Source: Candidatus Aminicenantes bacterium UBA647
GTDB taxonomy: Bacteria; Acidobacteriota; Aminicenantia; UBA2199
NCBI GenBank assembly: GCA_002299555.1
Contig: DBOL01000103.1
Coordinates: 5,838 to 69,837, forward strand
Direction: 5' to 3'
DNA length: 64,000 nt
A model generated the notes under the pieces. That model had not been told where the DNA came from and searched no databases. It saw only the letters and a program-made list of their open reading frames with translations. A program made the position numbers and the translations under genes. Shown piece by piece: positions 44,175 to 52,405 of this stretch (position 1 is the stretch's first letter; the number at the start of each line of letters is the position of its first letter).

Positions 44175-44642
44175 ATGAAACTGACAGACTACATGACAGC
44201 AAAAAATATCCGGATAGGTATAAAGAGCGAGGAGAAAACAGGGATAATAGAAGACCTCCTTGAAGTTGCAGTGTCAATATCACCGGACCTGGACGTTGAC
44301 AGAGCTTTAAAAGGACTTCTACATAGGGAAAGCATCGGATCGACCGGGATCGGCAAGGGTGTGGCAATCCCTCACGCGGGGATAAAGAATTGCACCAGGA
44401 TACTTCCTGTTATCGGAATTTCCAAAGATGGCCTGAATTATAATTCCCTTGATGGAGATCCGGTCAGGATATTTTTTCTGATTCTATATCCGGAACAACA
44501 GATAAAAATGCAATTAAAATTTCTTGCCAGAGTCTCGAGACTCCTGCGAAATGAAAACTTAAGAAATTCATTATTAAAATGCTCCTCCCCTGAGGATGCT
44601 ATAAATGTGCTGAATCAATATGAATCTGAACATTTTACCTGA
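44175..44642 (+). CDS. PTS EIIA domain protein (PtsN/fructose type), copy 1
   Basis: 155 residues, one EIIA domain of the mannitol/fructose/Ntr type. Phosphoacceptor His67 lies in GKGVAIPHAGIKNC after LLHRESIGSTGIG. LVRIFFLIL-like and LKFLARVSRLLRNENLRN blocks complete the fold. There are no IIB/IIC partners here, so it is regulatory rather than sugar-transporting, like PtsN, which controls K+ transport in proteobacteria. It has its own promoter and AGAGAGG box. It is 58 nt after the antiporters and 6 nt before the PII-like gene. Confidence 0.9.
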   Translation: MKLTDYMTAKNIRIGIKSEEKTGIIEDLLEVAVSISPDLDVDRALKGLLHRESIGSTGIGKGVAIPHAGIKNCTRILPVIGISKDGLNYNSLDGDPVRIFFLILYPEQQIKMQLKFLARVSRLLRNENLRNSLLKCSSPEDAINVLNQYESEHFT

Positions 44643-44648
44643 GACTAA

Positions 44649-44972
44649 ATGAAGATCGCTATAATCATACTGAACCGAATCGAATTTCTGGAGGACCTCC
44701 TTTCTGCTTTTCTTGAAATTGATATCCCTGATGCAAATGTGATTGACTCTGTAGGAATGAAGCATATAATTTCCCATGATATTCCCATTTTTGCCGGACT
44801 GATGGACTCCTTTACGGGAAGCAGTCCAAAGAGCAAGACAATTTTACTCAGGGTTGAAGAAGATCAAGTGGATAAACTTATAGAGGTTGTAAAAGATATT
44901 TGCCATGATCCGGATGAGTCGAACAGCGGATATATAATGTTCCTTCCCCTGGAAAAATTTGAAGCTTTATAA
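44649..44972 (+). CDS. PII-like signalling protein
   Basis: 107 residues with the ferredoxin-like beta-alpha-beta layout of PII/GlnB-like proteins: KIAIIILNRIEFLEDLLSAF, IPDANVIDSVGMKHII, a shortened loop (SHDIPIFAGLMDSFTGSSPK), KTILLRVEEDQVDKLIEVVK and the final strand SGYIMFLPLEKF. The T-loop lacks the uridylylated tyrosine of GlnB. PII-like relatives near transporters often bind adenine nucleotides or bicarbonate. Adjacent to EIIA and antiporter genes, it may report nucleotide state to ion transport. The assignment rests on overall pattern and is not certain. Confidence 0.68.
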   Translation: MKIAIIILNRIEFLEDLLSAFLEIDIPDANVIDSVGMKHIISHDIPIFAGLMDSFTGSSPKSKTILLRVEEDQVDKLIEVVKDICHDPDESNSGYIMFLPLEKFEAL

Positions 44973-44981
44973 TAAATTTAC

Positions 44982-45452
44982 TTAACCATTCTCCAGTCTG
45001 GTCTCGAGTTCAATGATCTTATTATAAAGATCTTCCTCATTCTCTATCCCTGTCACTTCGGGAAGAACATCCGTTTTGCTTATTATCCTTGCAATATTTG
45101 CCAATGATTTCAAATGGAAACTTACATACCTGTCATTGCTCATAATCAGGAATACGAGCTTTACATTTTTGTTGTCAGGAGCTTTGTAGGGCATTCCATC
45201 TTTGATAAGAGCAACACCGATAAAAAAATCTTCAAATTCGTCACTGAAGATATGTGGAGTTGCAACCCCTTTTCCAATAGCTGTTGATTGGATTTTTTCC
45301 CTTTTTATAAATAAACGACGCACTTTGTTATGATCTTTTATCATTCCCCGTTTCTTTAACAATTCAGCAAACGCATCGTAAAATTCGTCAGTATCATTAA
45401 AGTTCCCAGTAATTAAAAATGTATTTTTATTGATGACATCGGCTAATTTCAT
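44982..45452 (-). CDS. PTS EIIA domain protein (PtsN/fructose type), copy 2
   Basis: 156 residues. The same architecture as the copy at 44175, with phosphoacceptor His67 in GKGVATPHIFSDEF after LFIKREKIQSTAIG. VKLVFLIMSNDRYVSFHLKS replaces the usual hydrophobic strand and helix. The two copies are diverged paralogues facing each other, separated by the PII-like gene. It is coupled to the upstream GspG-like gene through TAATG. EI and HPr are not in the window, so whether it is phosphorylated cannot be judged. Confidence 0.9.
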   Translation of the reverse strand: MKLADVINKNTFLITGNFNDTDEFYDAFAELLKKRGMIKDHNKVRRLFIKREKIQSTAIGKGVATPHIFSDEFEDFFIGVALIKDGMPYKAPDNKNVKLVFLIMSNDRYVSFHLKSLANIARIISKTDVLPEVTGIENEEDLYNKIIELETRLENG

Positions 45453-45823
45453 TACATTCTCCTTTTAAAATCATCTTCTGTCCCGAAGATCGTATCTCTC
45501 CCTGCAGATATAAGGTAGAGATTCAGGTTCTCATCATTCTCAAGAGCAAAAGGTGTCCCCCATGGATCGATTATATGGCTCTCGGTTTTCAAATAATGAG
45601 GAATAAGCTGATCCATGATCTCAGGATATTCATTATTGTCCATAAAGTAAGAATTGATCGCATTCTCTATAGTTGATATCTGTGCCAGGATCAAAGTATT
45701 CTTTGATCTCTGTGGAGTATCCACCATTCTTTCAAGAGCAGATTGTTCCCCTTCAGACTTATCACATCCGGATGAGAATCCAAGTAATAAAAATATAATA
45801 GTTATTAACAAAATTTTTTTCAC
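45452..45823 (-). CDS. GspG-like C-terminal domain on a lipoprotein
   Basis: 123 residues from GTG 45823. A lipoprotein signal (KKILLITIIFLLLGFSSGC) replaces the prepilin leader expected for a type II secretion pseudopilin. The rest matches the GspG C-terminal domain: IENAINSYFMDNNEYPEIMD, IIDPWGTPFALEND, LYLISAGRDTIFGTEDDF, with the Ca-site acidic end. It therefore looks like a pseudopilin head moved to the membrane as a lipoprotein. A TATAAA lies 8 nt before the GTG. It is cotranscribed with EIIA copy 2. No secretion-system genes are nearby. Confidence 0.8.
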   Translation of the reverse strand: MKKILLITIIFLLLGFSSGCDKSEGEQSALERMVDTPQRSKNTLILAQISTIENAINSYFMDNNEYPEIMDQLIPHYLKTESHIIDPWGTPFALENDENLNLYLISAGRDTIFGTEDDFKRRM

Positions 45824-45950
45824 GGAAAAAGTTTATAATAGTAAAAAAAAATTTACAACCAAATTCAAAAATTGAAGTGAGCTAATTGTAAAAATAGATT
45901 TGTTGTGAATTTAAACTGCAATAGAATGTATTTTTTCAATTAGTTCAGTA

Positions 45951-45959
45951 TGTTATACT
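45951..45959 (+). promoter_or_regulatory. Extended -10 box next to the cNMP-binding protein ATG
   Basis: TGT (45951-45953) and TATACT (45954-45959), 6 nt, ATG at 45966. There is no Shine-Dalgarno sequence and no good -35. A leaderless transcript is predicted. Confidence 0.55.
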
Positions 45960-45965
45960 TGAAAA

Positions 45966-46445
45966 ATGCAGTACCATGAAGATTTTATTGCAAGTCTATT
46001 GAAACGGCTTAATCTTTTTTCTGATCTCGAAGCAAATGCCCTCCTCAAGCTTTCTTCTTTTTTCAAAGAAAAAATTTTTAAAAGTGGGGACATAGTTTTT
46101 GAAGAGGACAGCATCGGGAATTCCATGATGGTAATTACATCGGGAGAAGTGAGGGTATCCCAGAAATCTGATCCGGATAACGAGGAAGCATTAGTAGTGT
46201 TGAAAAAGGGTGATCTTTTCGGCGAAATGGGACTCCTCGAAGACCTCCCCCGCTCTGCAACTGTAATTGCCCATTCAAATGTTGTTATTCTGGAGATCAA
46301 GAGAGATGATTTCCTGGAATTCCTAAACAATGAAAGTGAGGCAGGTGTGAAAATCCTGATCAAACTTTCCAAAATACTCTCCTCAAGGCTTAGGGAAACC
46401 GACACAAAACTGAAAACATTTATCAGCCTGACCAAATGGCTTTAA
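45966..46445 (+). CDS. Cyclic-nucleotide-binding domain protein without HTH
   Basis: 159 residues forming a single CRP-like cNMP-binding beta-roll: IFKSGDIVFEEDSIGNSMMV, ITSGEVRVSQK and the phosphate-binding cassette GDLFGEMGLLEDLPRSATVI, whose Glu and Arg are present. A C-terminal helix follows, but no DNA-binding domain. It probably works as a regulatory subunit or sensor through protein contacts. It lies 24 nt before the radical-SAM gene and is likely cotranscribed. Confidence 0.88.
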   Translation: MQYHEDFIASLLKRLNLFSDLEANALLKLSSFFKEKIFKSGDIVFEEDSIGNSMMVITSGEVRVSQKSDPDNEEALVVLKKGDLFGEMGLLEDLPRSATVIAHSNVVILEIKRDDFLEFLNNESEAGVKILIKLSKILSSRLRETDTKLKTFISLTKWL

Positions 46446-46469
46446 ACTCTTAAGGGCACTTTTTCTCAT

Positions 46470-47375
46470 ATGGCCTTATACAATAGCCTGAATGAAGACA
46501 ATTGGACGGAGAAGTCTGCATATTTCAAAGAAAATTATAGTCCCTGCAGGCTCTGTCCGAGAGAATGTAACTCAGAAAGAGACTCAAACATAGCAGGCGT
46601 ATGCAGAGTCGGAAAAGATCTCCGGATCGCATCATATAATCTCCATTTCGGAGAGGAACCTCCGATTTCAGGAGCAAGAGGCTCAGGGACCATATTCTTT
46701 TCAGGATGTACTCTAAAATGTATCTATTGCCAGAATTTTCCGATCTCTCAACTTGACAATGGGAAAACCTATTCCATTGAGGATCTGACACAGATCTTTC
46801 TGGAATTAAAAGAGAGGGGTGCCCATAATATAAATCTTGTCTCACCCTCACCATATCTTTTCCACATTGTTTCGGCACTCAGATCTGCCTCAATGCTGGG
46901 ATTTGACCTCCCGATTGTCTACAATTCAGGAGGATATGAAAGAGTAGAGATAATCAAAAATCTTAATAAGATAATTGATGTTTACATGCCTGATTTCAAA
47001 TATTCATATCCGGAGATTTCAAAAAAATACTCGGGTGTCTCGGATTACTCTGAAATGGCTCTAAATTCAATTTCTGAAATGTATCGTCAGGTTGGATCAC
47101 TTCAGGTTAACGAAGAAGGGATTGCGGTTAAAGGTGTAATAATAAGACATCTGATCCTTCCTGGCCACATAGATAATTCGAAGAATGTCCTGGAAATAAT
47201 AAGTGAAAATACTTTCAATGACTCATACCTGAGCCTGATGAGCCAGTACTTTCCCGCCTACAACTCTTCCGGAGATGAACACTTGAAGAGAAGGCTTACT
47301 CCCGGGGAATATGAGGATGTAAAATCATTTGCAATCTCGAAAGGGCTTGTGAAGGGGTGGTTTCAGGACATCTGA
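46470..47375 (+). CDS. Radical SAM protein, PflX/COG1313 type
   Basis: 301 residues. An N-terminal cysteine block (CRLCPRECNSERDSNIAGVC) precedes the radical-SAM cluster SGCTLKCIYCQNFPISQ (CX3CX2C). NLVSPSPYLFHIVSAL, IVYNSGGYERVEII and YMPDFKYSYPEISKKYS are characteristic of PflX-like homologues of pyruvate-formate-lyase activase. The physiological substrate of this group is not established, and no glycyl-radical enzyme gene is nearby. It follows the cNMP-binding gene and overlaps the convergent sirtuin gene by 13 nt at the 3' ends. Confidence 0.87.
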   Translation: MALYNSLNEDNWTEKSAYFKENYSPCRLCPRECNSERDSNIAGVCRVGKDLRIASYNLHFGEEPPISGARGSGTIFFSGCTLKCIYCQNFPISQLDNGKTYSIEDLTQIFLELKERGAHNINLVSPSPYLFHIVSALRSASMLGFDLPIVYNSGGYERVEIIKNLNKIIDVYMPDFKYSYPEISKKYSGVSDYSEMALNSISEMYRQVGSLQVNEEGIAVKGVIIRHLILPGHIDNSKNVLEIISENTFNDSYLSLMSQYFPAYNSSGDEHLKRRLTPGEYEDVKSFAISKGLVKGWFQDI

Positions 47376-48208
47376 TCCGATATTATCAAATCAATACTAT
47401 TAAGCACTTCAGCAGCACCGCCGGCAATACCAATACTTCCGTGAGGAACCTGAGACTCTCTCTTGTTTATCCTTACCAGAACAGAATCGAACATATCTAG
47501 GAATTTTTCAGACATATACCTAACAGTCGGGACTGCTGTTCCTGCTCCGCATTCGACTATCACAAGCTTCCTGCCCGAAAGCCCTTCACGCCATACCAAT
47601 AAATTTCGGTGCTGAATATGAGTTCTATCCGAGAGCCAATTCCAGTCACCGAACATGAGAATGTTTGGCCTGGCAACCAAACCGCACTTTTCACAGATCG
47701 GGATATCTCCTTTAGCTCTCATGGTATCAACATCAACATTGATCTCAGTTGATGAAGCATCCCATATTCCTGAGCAGGATGATGCACATTGGAGATAATT
47801 TATTGAACCATGACACTCCTCTATTTCATCTTCAGAAAATCCGGCCCTCTGAAACTGGCCATCTACATTTGATGTGAAGATAAAAAAATCATCCTTTTTC
47901 ATATCCTTCCATTTTTTAAGAATACTGAATCCGCTATGAGGTATGGTTTTTCTATATAAATTAAGCCTGTGACCATAAAAACCCCAGGCAAACTGCGGGT
48001 CAGATAAAAACCCCTCAGGATTGGCCATCTCATAAAAGTTCAGCCCCAGCTTTTTGTATGGAGGATAAGCATTCCAGAATCCTTCATTTCCACGAAAATC
48101 CGGGAGCCCTGAATCGACACCCATCCCTGCTCCGGCTCCAATAAGGATCGCATCTGCTTCTCCTAAAAGGGCTGCAGCCTCTCTGATCTTACCGCTATTG
48201 TCTTCCAC
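47363..48208 (-). CDS. SIR2-family NAD-dependent deacylase
   Basis: 281 residues. NAD-site motifs are LIGAGAGMGVDSGLPDFRG and FTSNVDGQFQRAGF; catalytic His is in EECHGSINYLQC. A zinc site is plausible from CASSC and ICEKCG. RPNILMFGDW replaces the usual RPxVVxFGE. It is longer and more divergent than CobB-type deacetylases, with an insert near SDRTHIQHRNLLVW. It may remove acyl groups from proteins or act in NAD-dependent ADP-ribose chemistry. GTG 48208 has an AGGA unusually close (1-2 nt). Confidence 0.85.
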   Translation of the reverse strand: MEDNSGKIREAAALLGEADAILIGAGAGMGVDSGLPDFRGNEGFWNAYPPYKKLGLNFYEMANPEGFLSDPQFAWGFYGHRLNLYRKTIPHSGFSILKKWKDMKKDDFFIFTSNVDGQFQRAGFSEDEIEECHGSINYLQCASSCSGIWDASSTEINVDVDTMRAKGDIPICEKCGLVARPNILMFGDWNWLSDRTHIQHRNLLVWREGLSGRKLVIVECGAGTAVPTVRYMSEKFLDMFDSVLVRINKRESQVPHGSIGIAGGAAEVLNSIDLIISDQMS

Positions 48209-48262
48209 TTCCTGTTAATTACTCTTAAAAAGAAAAAAAATCAAACAAAAAACGATAAATCA

Positions 48263-48290
48263 TTGTGAATAGTGTGTTTTTTAGTATAAT
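48263..48290 (+). promoter_or_regulatory. Promoter of serC
   Basis: TTGTGA (48263-48268), 16 bp, TATAAT (48285-48290). It gives a leader of about 25 nt containing GGGAGAG before the ATG at 48322, a conventional led transcript. Confidence 0.6.
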
Positions 48291-48321
48291 TCAATTTAAA
48301 TTATTTTTCGGGAGAGATTAA

Positions 48322-49389
48322 ATGAAAAAACACAATTTTTATGCAGGCCCGGCGATTTTACCACAAGAAGTACTTGAAAAAGCCAAATCGGAATTAACAA
48401 GCCTTAACGGGATCGGACTTTCGGTAATGGAAATAAGTCACAGGTCAAAAGATTTTGATGCAATAATAACAAGTGCGGAAGAAAATTTTAAGAAACTCCT
48501 TAACATCCCTGAAAATTACCATGTCCTTTTCCTTCAGGGCGGGGCCAGTCAGCAATTCGGGATGATCCCGATGAACCTGCTCAAAGGAGGTAAAGCAGAT
48601 TATGTCAATACCGGAGCATGGGCTAAAAAAGCAATTAAAGAAGCTAAACTTTTCGGAAATGTAAATGTAGCAGCCAGTTCAGAAGATAAAGATTTTTCAT
48701 ATATTCCAAAAGAATTTAATTTTACAGGTGACTGTAATTATGTTCACATAACGTCAAACGAAACGATTGGCGGTATCCAGTTCAATAACTATCCCGACAC
48801 AGGAGATGTACCCCTGATAGCAGATATGTCCTCAGATATCATGAGCAAAAAACTGGATATTTCTAAATTCGGAATGATTTATGCCGGGGCACAGAAGAAC
48901 ATAGGCCCATCAGGAGTTACTCTTGTCATAATAAGAGATGACCTTGTTGAGAATTCGGCTGAAGGACTTACATCGATGCTTAGCTATAAAATACATGCAG
49001 AAAAAAAATCACTTTACAACACACCTCCCGCATTCGGAATTTATATCATAAAACTGGTTACAGACTGGTTGATAAAACTAGGCGGATTAGACGCGATCGC
49101 AAAGATAAATGCAGAGAAAGCAGGACTACTTTATGACAAATTTGATTCAGGTGATTTCTACAACGGAACCGCAAATATAGAAGACAGATCTAAGATGAAT
49201 GTTACCTTCAGGCTTAAGTCAGAAGAACTTGAGAAAAAATTCATTGAAGAAGCAACTGCTGCAGGATTTATCGGACTGAAAGGACATAGAAGTGTCGGAG
49301 GCTGCAGAGCATCGATCTACAATGCATTGCCGCTTGAAAGTGTTCAGGAACTTGTAAAGTTCATGGACGAGTTTGAAAAAAACAACTGA
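48322..49389 (+). CDS. serC: Phosphoserine aminotransferase
   Basis: 355 residues. Converts 3-phosphohydroxypyruvate and glutamate to phosphoserine and 2-oxoglutarate with PLP, in the serine pathway; it can also serve pyridoxine synthesis. Signatures are HNFYAGPAILPQEVLEKA, LQGGASQQFGMIPMNLL, ITSNETIGGIQF and the PLP lysine Lys192 in AGAQKNIGPSGVTLVI; GLKGHRSVGGCRASIYNA is the C-terminal block. Full-length, with a GGGAGAG box 5 nt upstream. No serA or serB is adjacent. Confidence 0.97.
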   Translation: MKKHNFYAGPAILPQEVLEKAKSELTSLNGIGLSVMEISHRSKDFDAIITSAEENFKKLLNIPENYHVLFLQGGASQQFGMIPMNLLKGGKADYVNTGAWAKKAIKEAKLFGNVNVAASSEDKDFSYIPKEFNFTGDCNYVHITSNETIGGIQFNNYPDTGDVPLIADMSSDIMSKKLDISKFGMIYAGAQKNIGPSGVTLVIIRDDLVENSAEGLTSMLSYKIHAEKKSLYNTPPAFGIYIIKLVTDWLIKLGGLDAIAKINAEKAGLLYDKFDSGDFYNGTANIEDRSKMNVTFRLKSEELEKKFIEEATAAGFIGLKGHRSVGGCRASIYNALPLESVQELVKFMDEFEKNN

Positions 49390-49436
49390 CACTTAACTGC
49401 AGATTCTGAGGTTGTAATCTTATAGCAAGTATTAAT

Positions 49437-50756
49437 ATGGGAAAAAGTATACTTTCAACAAAAAAGATCTTTTTATTCTGGGCACCCCTTGCTGCAACAT
49501 GGCTGATGATGTCTGTAGAGGGACCATTTCTTGCGGCTCTGATAGCAAGACTTGCTTTGCCTAAGTACAATCTGGCCGCTTTCGGAGTTGCTTTTTCCTT
49601 TGCTCTTATTATTGAGTCCCCGATAATTATGCTGATGAGCGCATCAACAGCTCTTGTAAATAACAGGCACGATTATTGCACTTTGAGAAGCTACACTTTT
49701 ATGCTTAATTCAGCAATAACAGTATTTATGATCATCGGACTGATACCGACTGTTTTCCATTTTATTACTCAGGGACTTATCGGGCTCCCTCCGAACATCG
49801 CTCACCTCACCCATGTTGCATCTCTCCTCCTCCTCCCCTGGCCTGCAGCGATAGGATTCAGAAGATTTTATCAGGGGCTGTTGATAAAGAACAACCTGAC
49901 AAGGCTTGTCGCCTACGGAACTGTTATCAGACTTGTATTTATGGCATCCACCGCCTTCTTCCTGTATTCTCTCCGGATAACCGGGGCCTATATTGGAGCT
50001 GCGGCACTATCAACCGGAGTAATAGCAGAAGCATTGTTCACCAAGTTTACTGTGAGGGGAACTGTCAGGTCGATCTTAAGATCAGAAAATGAGAATGATA
50101 ATAAGGAAAAGTTAAATTTCAGGTCCATATCAAAATTTTATTTCCCTCTGGCATTGACTGCAATTCTGGCACTCGGAGTGCATCCGATGGTCACTTTTTT
50201 CATGGGGAAAAGCCACTTCCCTATCGAATCTCTTGCTATTCTTCCGGTTGTCAATTCATTGATCTTTGTATTCAGAAGCCTCGGTTTATCATACCAGGAA
50301 GTGATCATCGCCCTCCTCGGGGCTAACAAGGAAAATTACGAAGGAGTTAAAAAGTTTGCTTTGTATCTTGGAGCATTTCTCCTTGTAACACTTTCCCTCA
50401 TTCTGTTTACTCCCCTTCTCCACATCTGGTTCCTGAAAGTATCCGGTTTGTCTTTTGAGCTGGCACAATTCTCAATACTCCCGGCCAGAATCCTTGTGAT
50501 CCTTCCCCTCCTTACACTTTTAATCTCATTCCAGAGAGCATTATTAGTCCACACAACAGAAACAGGCCCTATAAAGGGAGCATCTGTTATCGAGATCATA
50601 ATGATCATCTTCACCCTTTATATCACAGTATTTCAATTAAGGCTCCCCGGCGCAGTCGCTGCTGCCATCTCCTATATGGTCGGTCGCCTCTTCGCCAATT
50701 CTTATTTACTCCCCTCCCAACTCAAAGCAATCGCGTTCATAAAGCAAAAGAAATAA
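49437..50756 (+). CDS. MATE-like multidrug/flippase-type transporter
   Basis: 439 residues, about 12 membrane helices. FWAPLAATWLMMSVEGPFLA near the N-terminus, ESPIIMLMSASTALVNNR and GFRRFYQGLLIKNNLTRLVA resemble the MATE/ANKH-like branch of the MOP flippase superfamily. The substrate is unknown; family members export drugs, organic acids or lipid-linked sugars. It follows serC by 47 nt but has no Shine-Dalgarno sequence or convincing promoter of its own, so it may be read through from serC. The C-terminus ends in a short basic tail. Confidence 0.78.
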   Translation: MGKSILSTKKIFLFWAPLAATWLMMSVEGPFLAALIARLALPKYNLAAFGVAFSFALIIESPIIMLMSASTALVNNRHDYCTLRSYTFMLNSAITVFMIIGLIPTVFHFITQGLIGLPPNIAHLTHVASLLLLPWPAAIGFRRFYQGLLIKNNLTRLVAYGTVIRLVFMASTAFFLYSLRITGAYIGAAALSTGVIAEALFTKFTVRGTVRSILRSENENDNKEKLNFRSISKFYFPLALTAILALGVHPMVTFFMGKSHFPIESLAILPVVNSLIFVFRSLGLSYQEVIIALLGANKENYEGVKKFALYLGAFLLVTLSLILFTPLLHIWFLKVSGLSFELAQFSILPARILVILPLLTLLISFQRALLVHTTETGPIKGASVIEIIMIIFTLYITVFQLRLPGAVAAAISYMVGRLFANSYLLPSQLKAIAFIKQKK

Positions 50757-50937
50757 TTATCCACAAAGCGCAGGGACGGTGCATTCGTTTTTGAGCTTGC
50801 AAAAAATTGCCTGAACCTTGATTTGCCTGTTTTCACGAACTCTCTGATCATGCAAATCAAGGCTCAGACTTAGCTCCCTCTCTTTCATCTCTCCCAAAGT
50901 AAAACTGCACCTGTGTCCTTTTAACTTATAATTGAAT
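50757..50937. repeat. Palindromic element with flanking repeat-like motif
   Basis: The 181-bp interval after the MATE gene holds a near-perfect 16-bp inverted repeat (50811-50826 and 50852-50867, one mismatch, 25-nt loop), with arms reading CTGAACCTTGATTTGC and GCAAATCAAGGCTCAG. AGGGACGGT at 50772-50780 precedes it and recurs at 53706-53714. From memory, dispersed palindromes with similar CTGAACCTTGATTT ends occur in many bacteria, often near accessory genes. A 69-codon frame across it is not a credible gene. It may be a miniature mobile element or an mRNA-end hairpin. Confidence 0.55.
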
Positions 50938-52254
50938 CTAATGAATAATTTTTTCTCGTAAATCAAATAATTTCATTGGATAGATCTCTGCCAACAAAGA
51001 TACAATCCTGTCAGCAATAACCTGATGTCCTGTCGGGCTGGGGTGATTACCTTTAATATCTTCCAGAAGTACTTCCCATCCTAAATAATAATTTATAAAA
51101 TCATCATATATACCGACGCATAGAAGTTTCTCTCTTTTTGACATTGCATGTAGACTTTTGTTCAGCGCCTCTGTTTTTTCCTTAAAGAACTGGATGCCGC
51201 TTAGATATTGTTTTTGTGGCGGAATCGTTATGTATACAGGGAGCAATCCAAATTCATTTTCTGCGATTTCATAAATTTGTTTGATGTTTTCACACGTGCT
51301 TGAGCATGAAAAACTACCATTTGCAACATCGTTTGTACCAAACATGATAAAGCAAATATATGCATTAACATCCTTGAAGTCTTCTCTCATCCTCAAAAGC
51401 CCCATATACGAAGAATCTCTGTTCACTCCAAGATTAATGCCTTCTGTTTTACGATAATTATTACTTAGGAACTCTGCAACCCTTGACCAATAGGTCAGTT
51501 CCGGATGAAAGGAACCCTCTAGATCATTCATTCTGATCTTCCCCCATGTAATACTGTCTCCAAAACCAATCAGATACTTTGTTGAATTAGAATTATCCAC
51601 ACGTTGAGTTCTTTGTTTAAAGTATGCATTTCTTTTTTTCTCCAATAATCTAACGTTCAGATCATCTATTGAAACAAGATAAAGATAATGGTTTTTAATA
51701 GTTTCTGTCTCAATGTAAAAAGAACCATCATCAGATAATTGATTGTTTTCTACTTTAATTGTTTTTTCATTCATATCAGTAAAAGCAATCCTTTTCATTT
51801 TCCCCCTAGAAAGGTCATAAAGGAAAAGATCCTCATTGTTTGAGTTTTTAATTCCCCTGAAGATTATCGCTCTGGGTTCATCACCACTGAAAATAACCTC
51901 TGTCTCTTTTGAAATAAAACTGAATTTATCATCAATAACGATCTCACTGTTATCAATGATAGAATTGTAGAAAATCATCCGGAAAACACCTCCTTTATAA
52001 TTTATCCATGTAGTAAAAACTTCATCACGATTAATGAATATTTTTGGAAATAAATTTTCACCGGGAAACGAAGAACTAAGGTTTTTGACACTTCCAGTAT
52101 CAATCATGATATCGCTTCTTCCTGAATCTGACTCAACCCATATCGAGCTGTCAAAATTTCCCAATCTGAACTTTGACTTTGATATAACAGAACCATCAAC
52201 GATCTGACATACAAGTATAAATATTACAAAAATTATTGGAAATAGCCTTCCCAT
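50938..52254 (-). CDS. SGNH/GDSL hydrolase with N-terminal beta-rich domain, secreted
   Basis: 438 residues. A signal peptide (FPIIFVIFILVCQIVDG) is followed by about 200 residues of beta-strand repeats that look propeller-like. The SGNH hydrolase domain has the nucleophile serine in LIGFGDSITWGK, Gly block GVNRDSSYMG, Asn in IMFGTNDVANG and the Asp/His pair in GNHPSPTGHQVI. It is an extracytoplasmic esterase/lipase or carbohydrate esterase. A very strong GGAGGGGAG box precedes the ATG. It is divergent from the membrane HTH regulator, with 151 bp between, suggesting a regulator-target pair. Confidence 0.85.
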   Translation of the reverse strand: MGRLFPIIFVIFILVCQIVDGSVISKSKFRLGNFDSSIWVESDSGRSDIMIDTGSVKNLSSSFPGENLFPKIFINRDEVFTTWINYKGGVFRMIFYNSIIDNSEIVIDDKFSFISKETEVIFSGDEPRAIIFRGIKNSNNEDLFLYDLSRGKMKRIAFTDMNEKTIKVENNQLSDDGSFYIETETIKNHYLYLVSIDDLNVRLLEKKRNAYFKQRTQRVDNSNSTKYLIGFGDSITWGKIRMNDLEGSFHPELTYWSRVAEFLSNNYRKTEGINLGVNRDSSYMGLLRMREDFKDVNAYICFIMFGTNDVANGSFSCSSTCENIKQIYEIAENEFGLLPVYITIPPQKQYLSGIQFFKEKTEALNKSLHAMSKREKLLCVGIYDDFINYYLGWEVLLEDIKGNHPSPTGHQVIADRIVSLLAEIYPMKLFDLREKIIH

Positions 52255-52386
52255 CTCCCCTCCTCCCTCAATTTGCTTTAATCAAAATCTCTTTGTCCTG
52301 GTTCTATAATCTTGGGAAAAGTATTTAAATAGCTTTTACTCCAATGTCACTTCTTTTCGTATTTTGTCGCTATAAAAACTCCTTTT

Positions 52387-52395
52387 TGATAAAAT
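52387..52395 (+). promoter_or_regulatory. Extended -10 box close to the membrane HTH regulator start
   Basis: TGA (52387-52389) and TAAAAT (52390-52395); ATG at 52406 is 10 nt downstream. The leader would be about 3-4 nt. No Shine-Dalgarno sequence is visible. Confidence 0.4.
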
Positions 52396-52405
52396 ACTTA
52401 AAGAA

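Noticed and set aside
50757..50966. 69-codon minus-strand frame after the MATE gene
   Set aside because: It spans the palindromic element and runs into the GDSL hydrolase gene. It has no recognisable family, and its sequence follows the inverted repeat, so it is better explained as element DNA.
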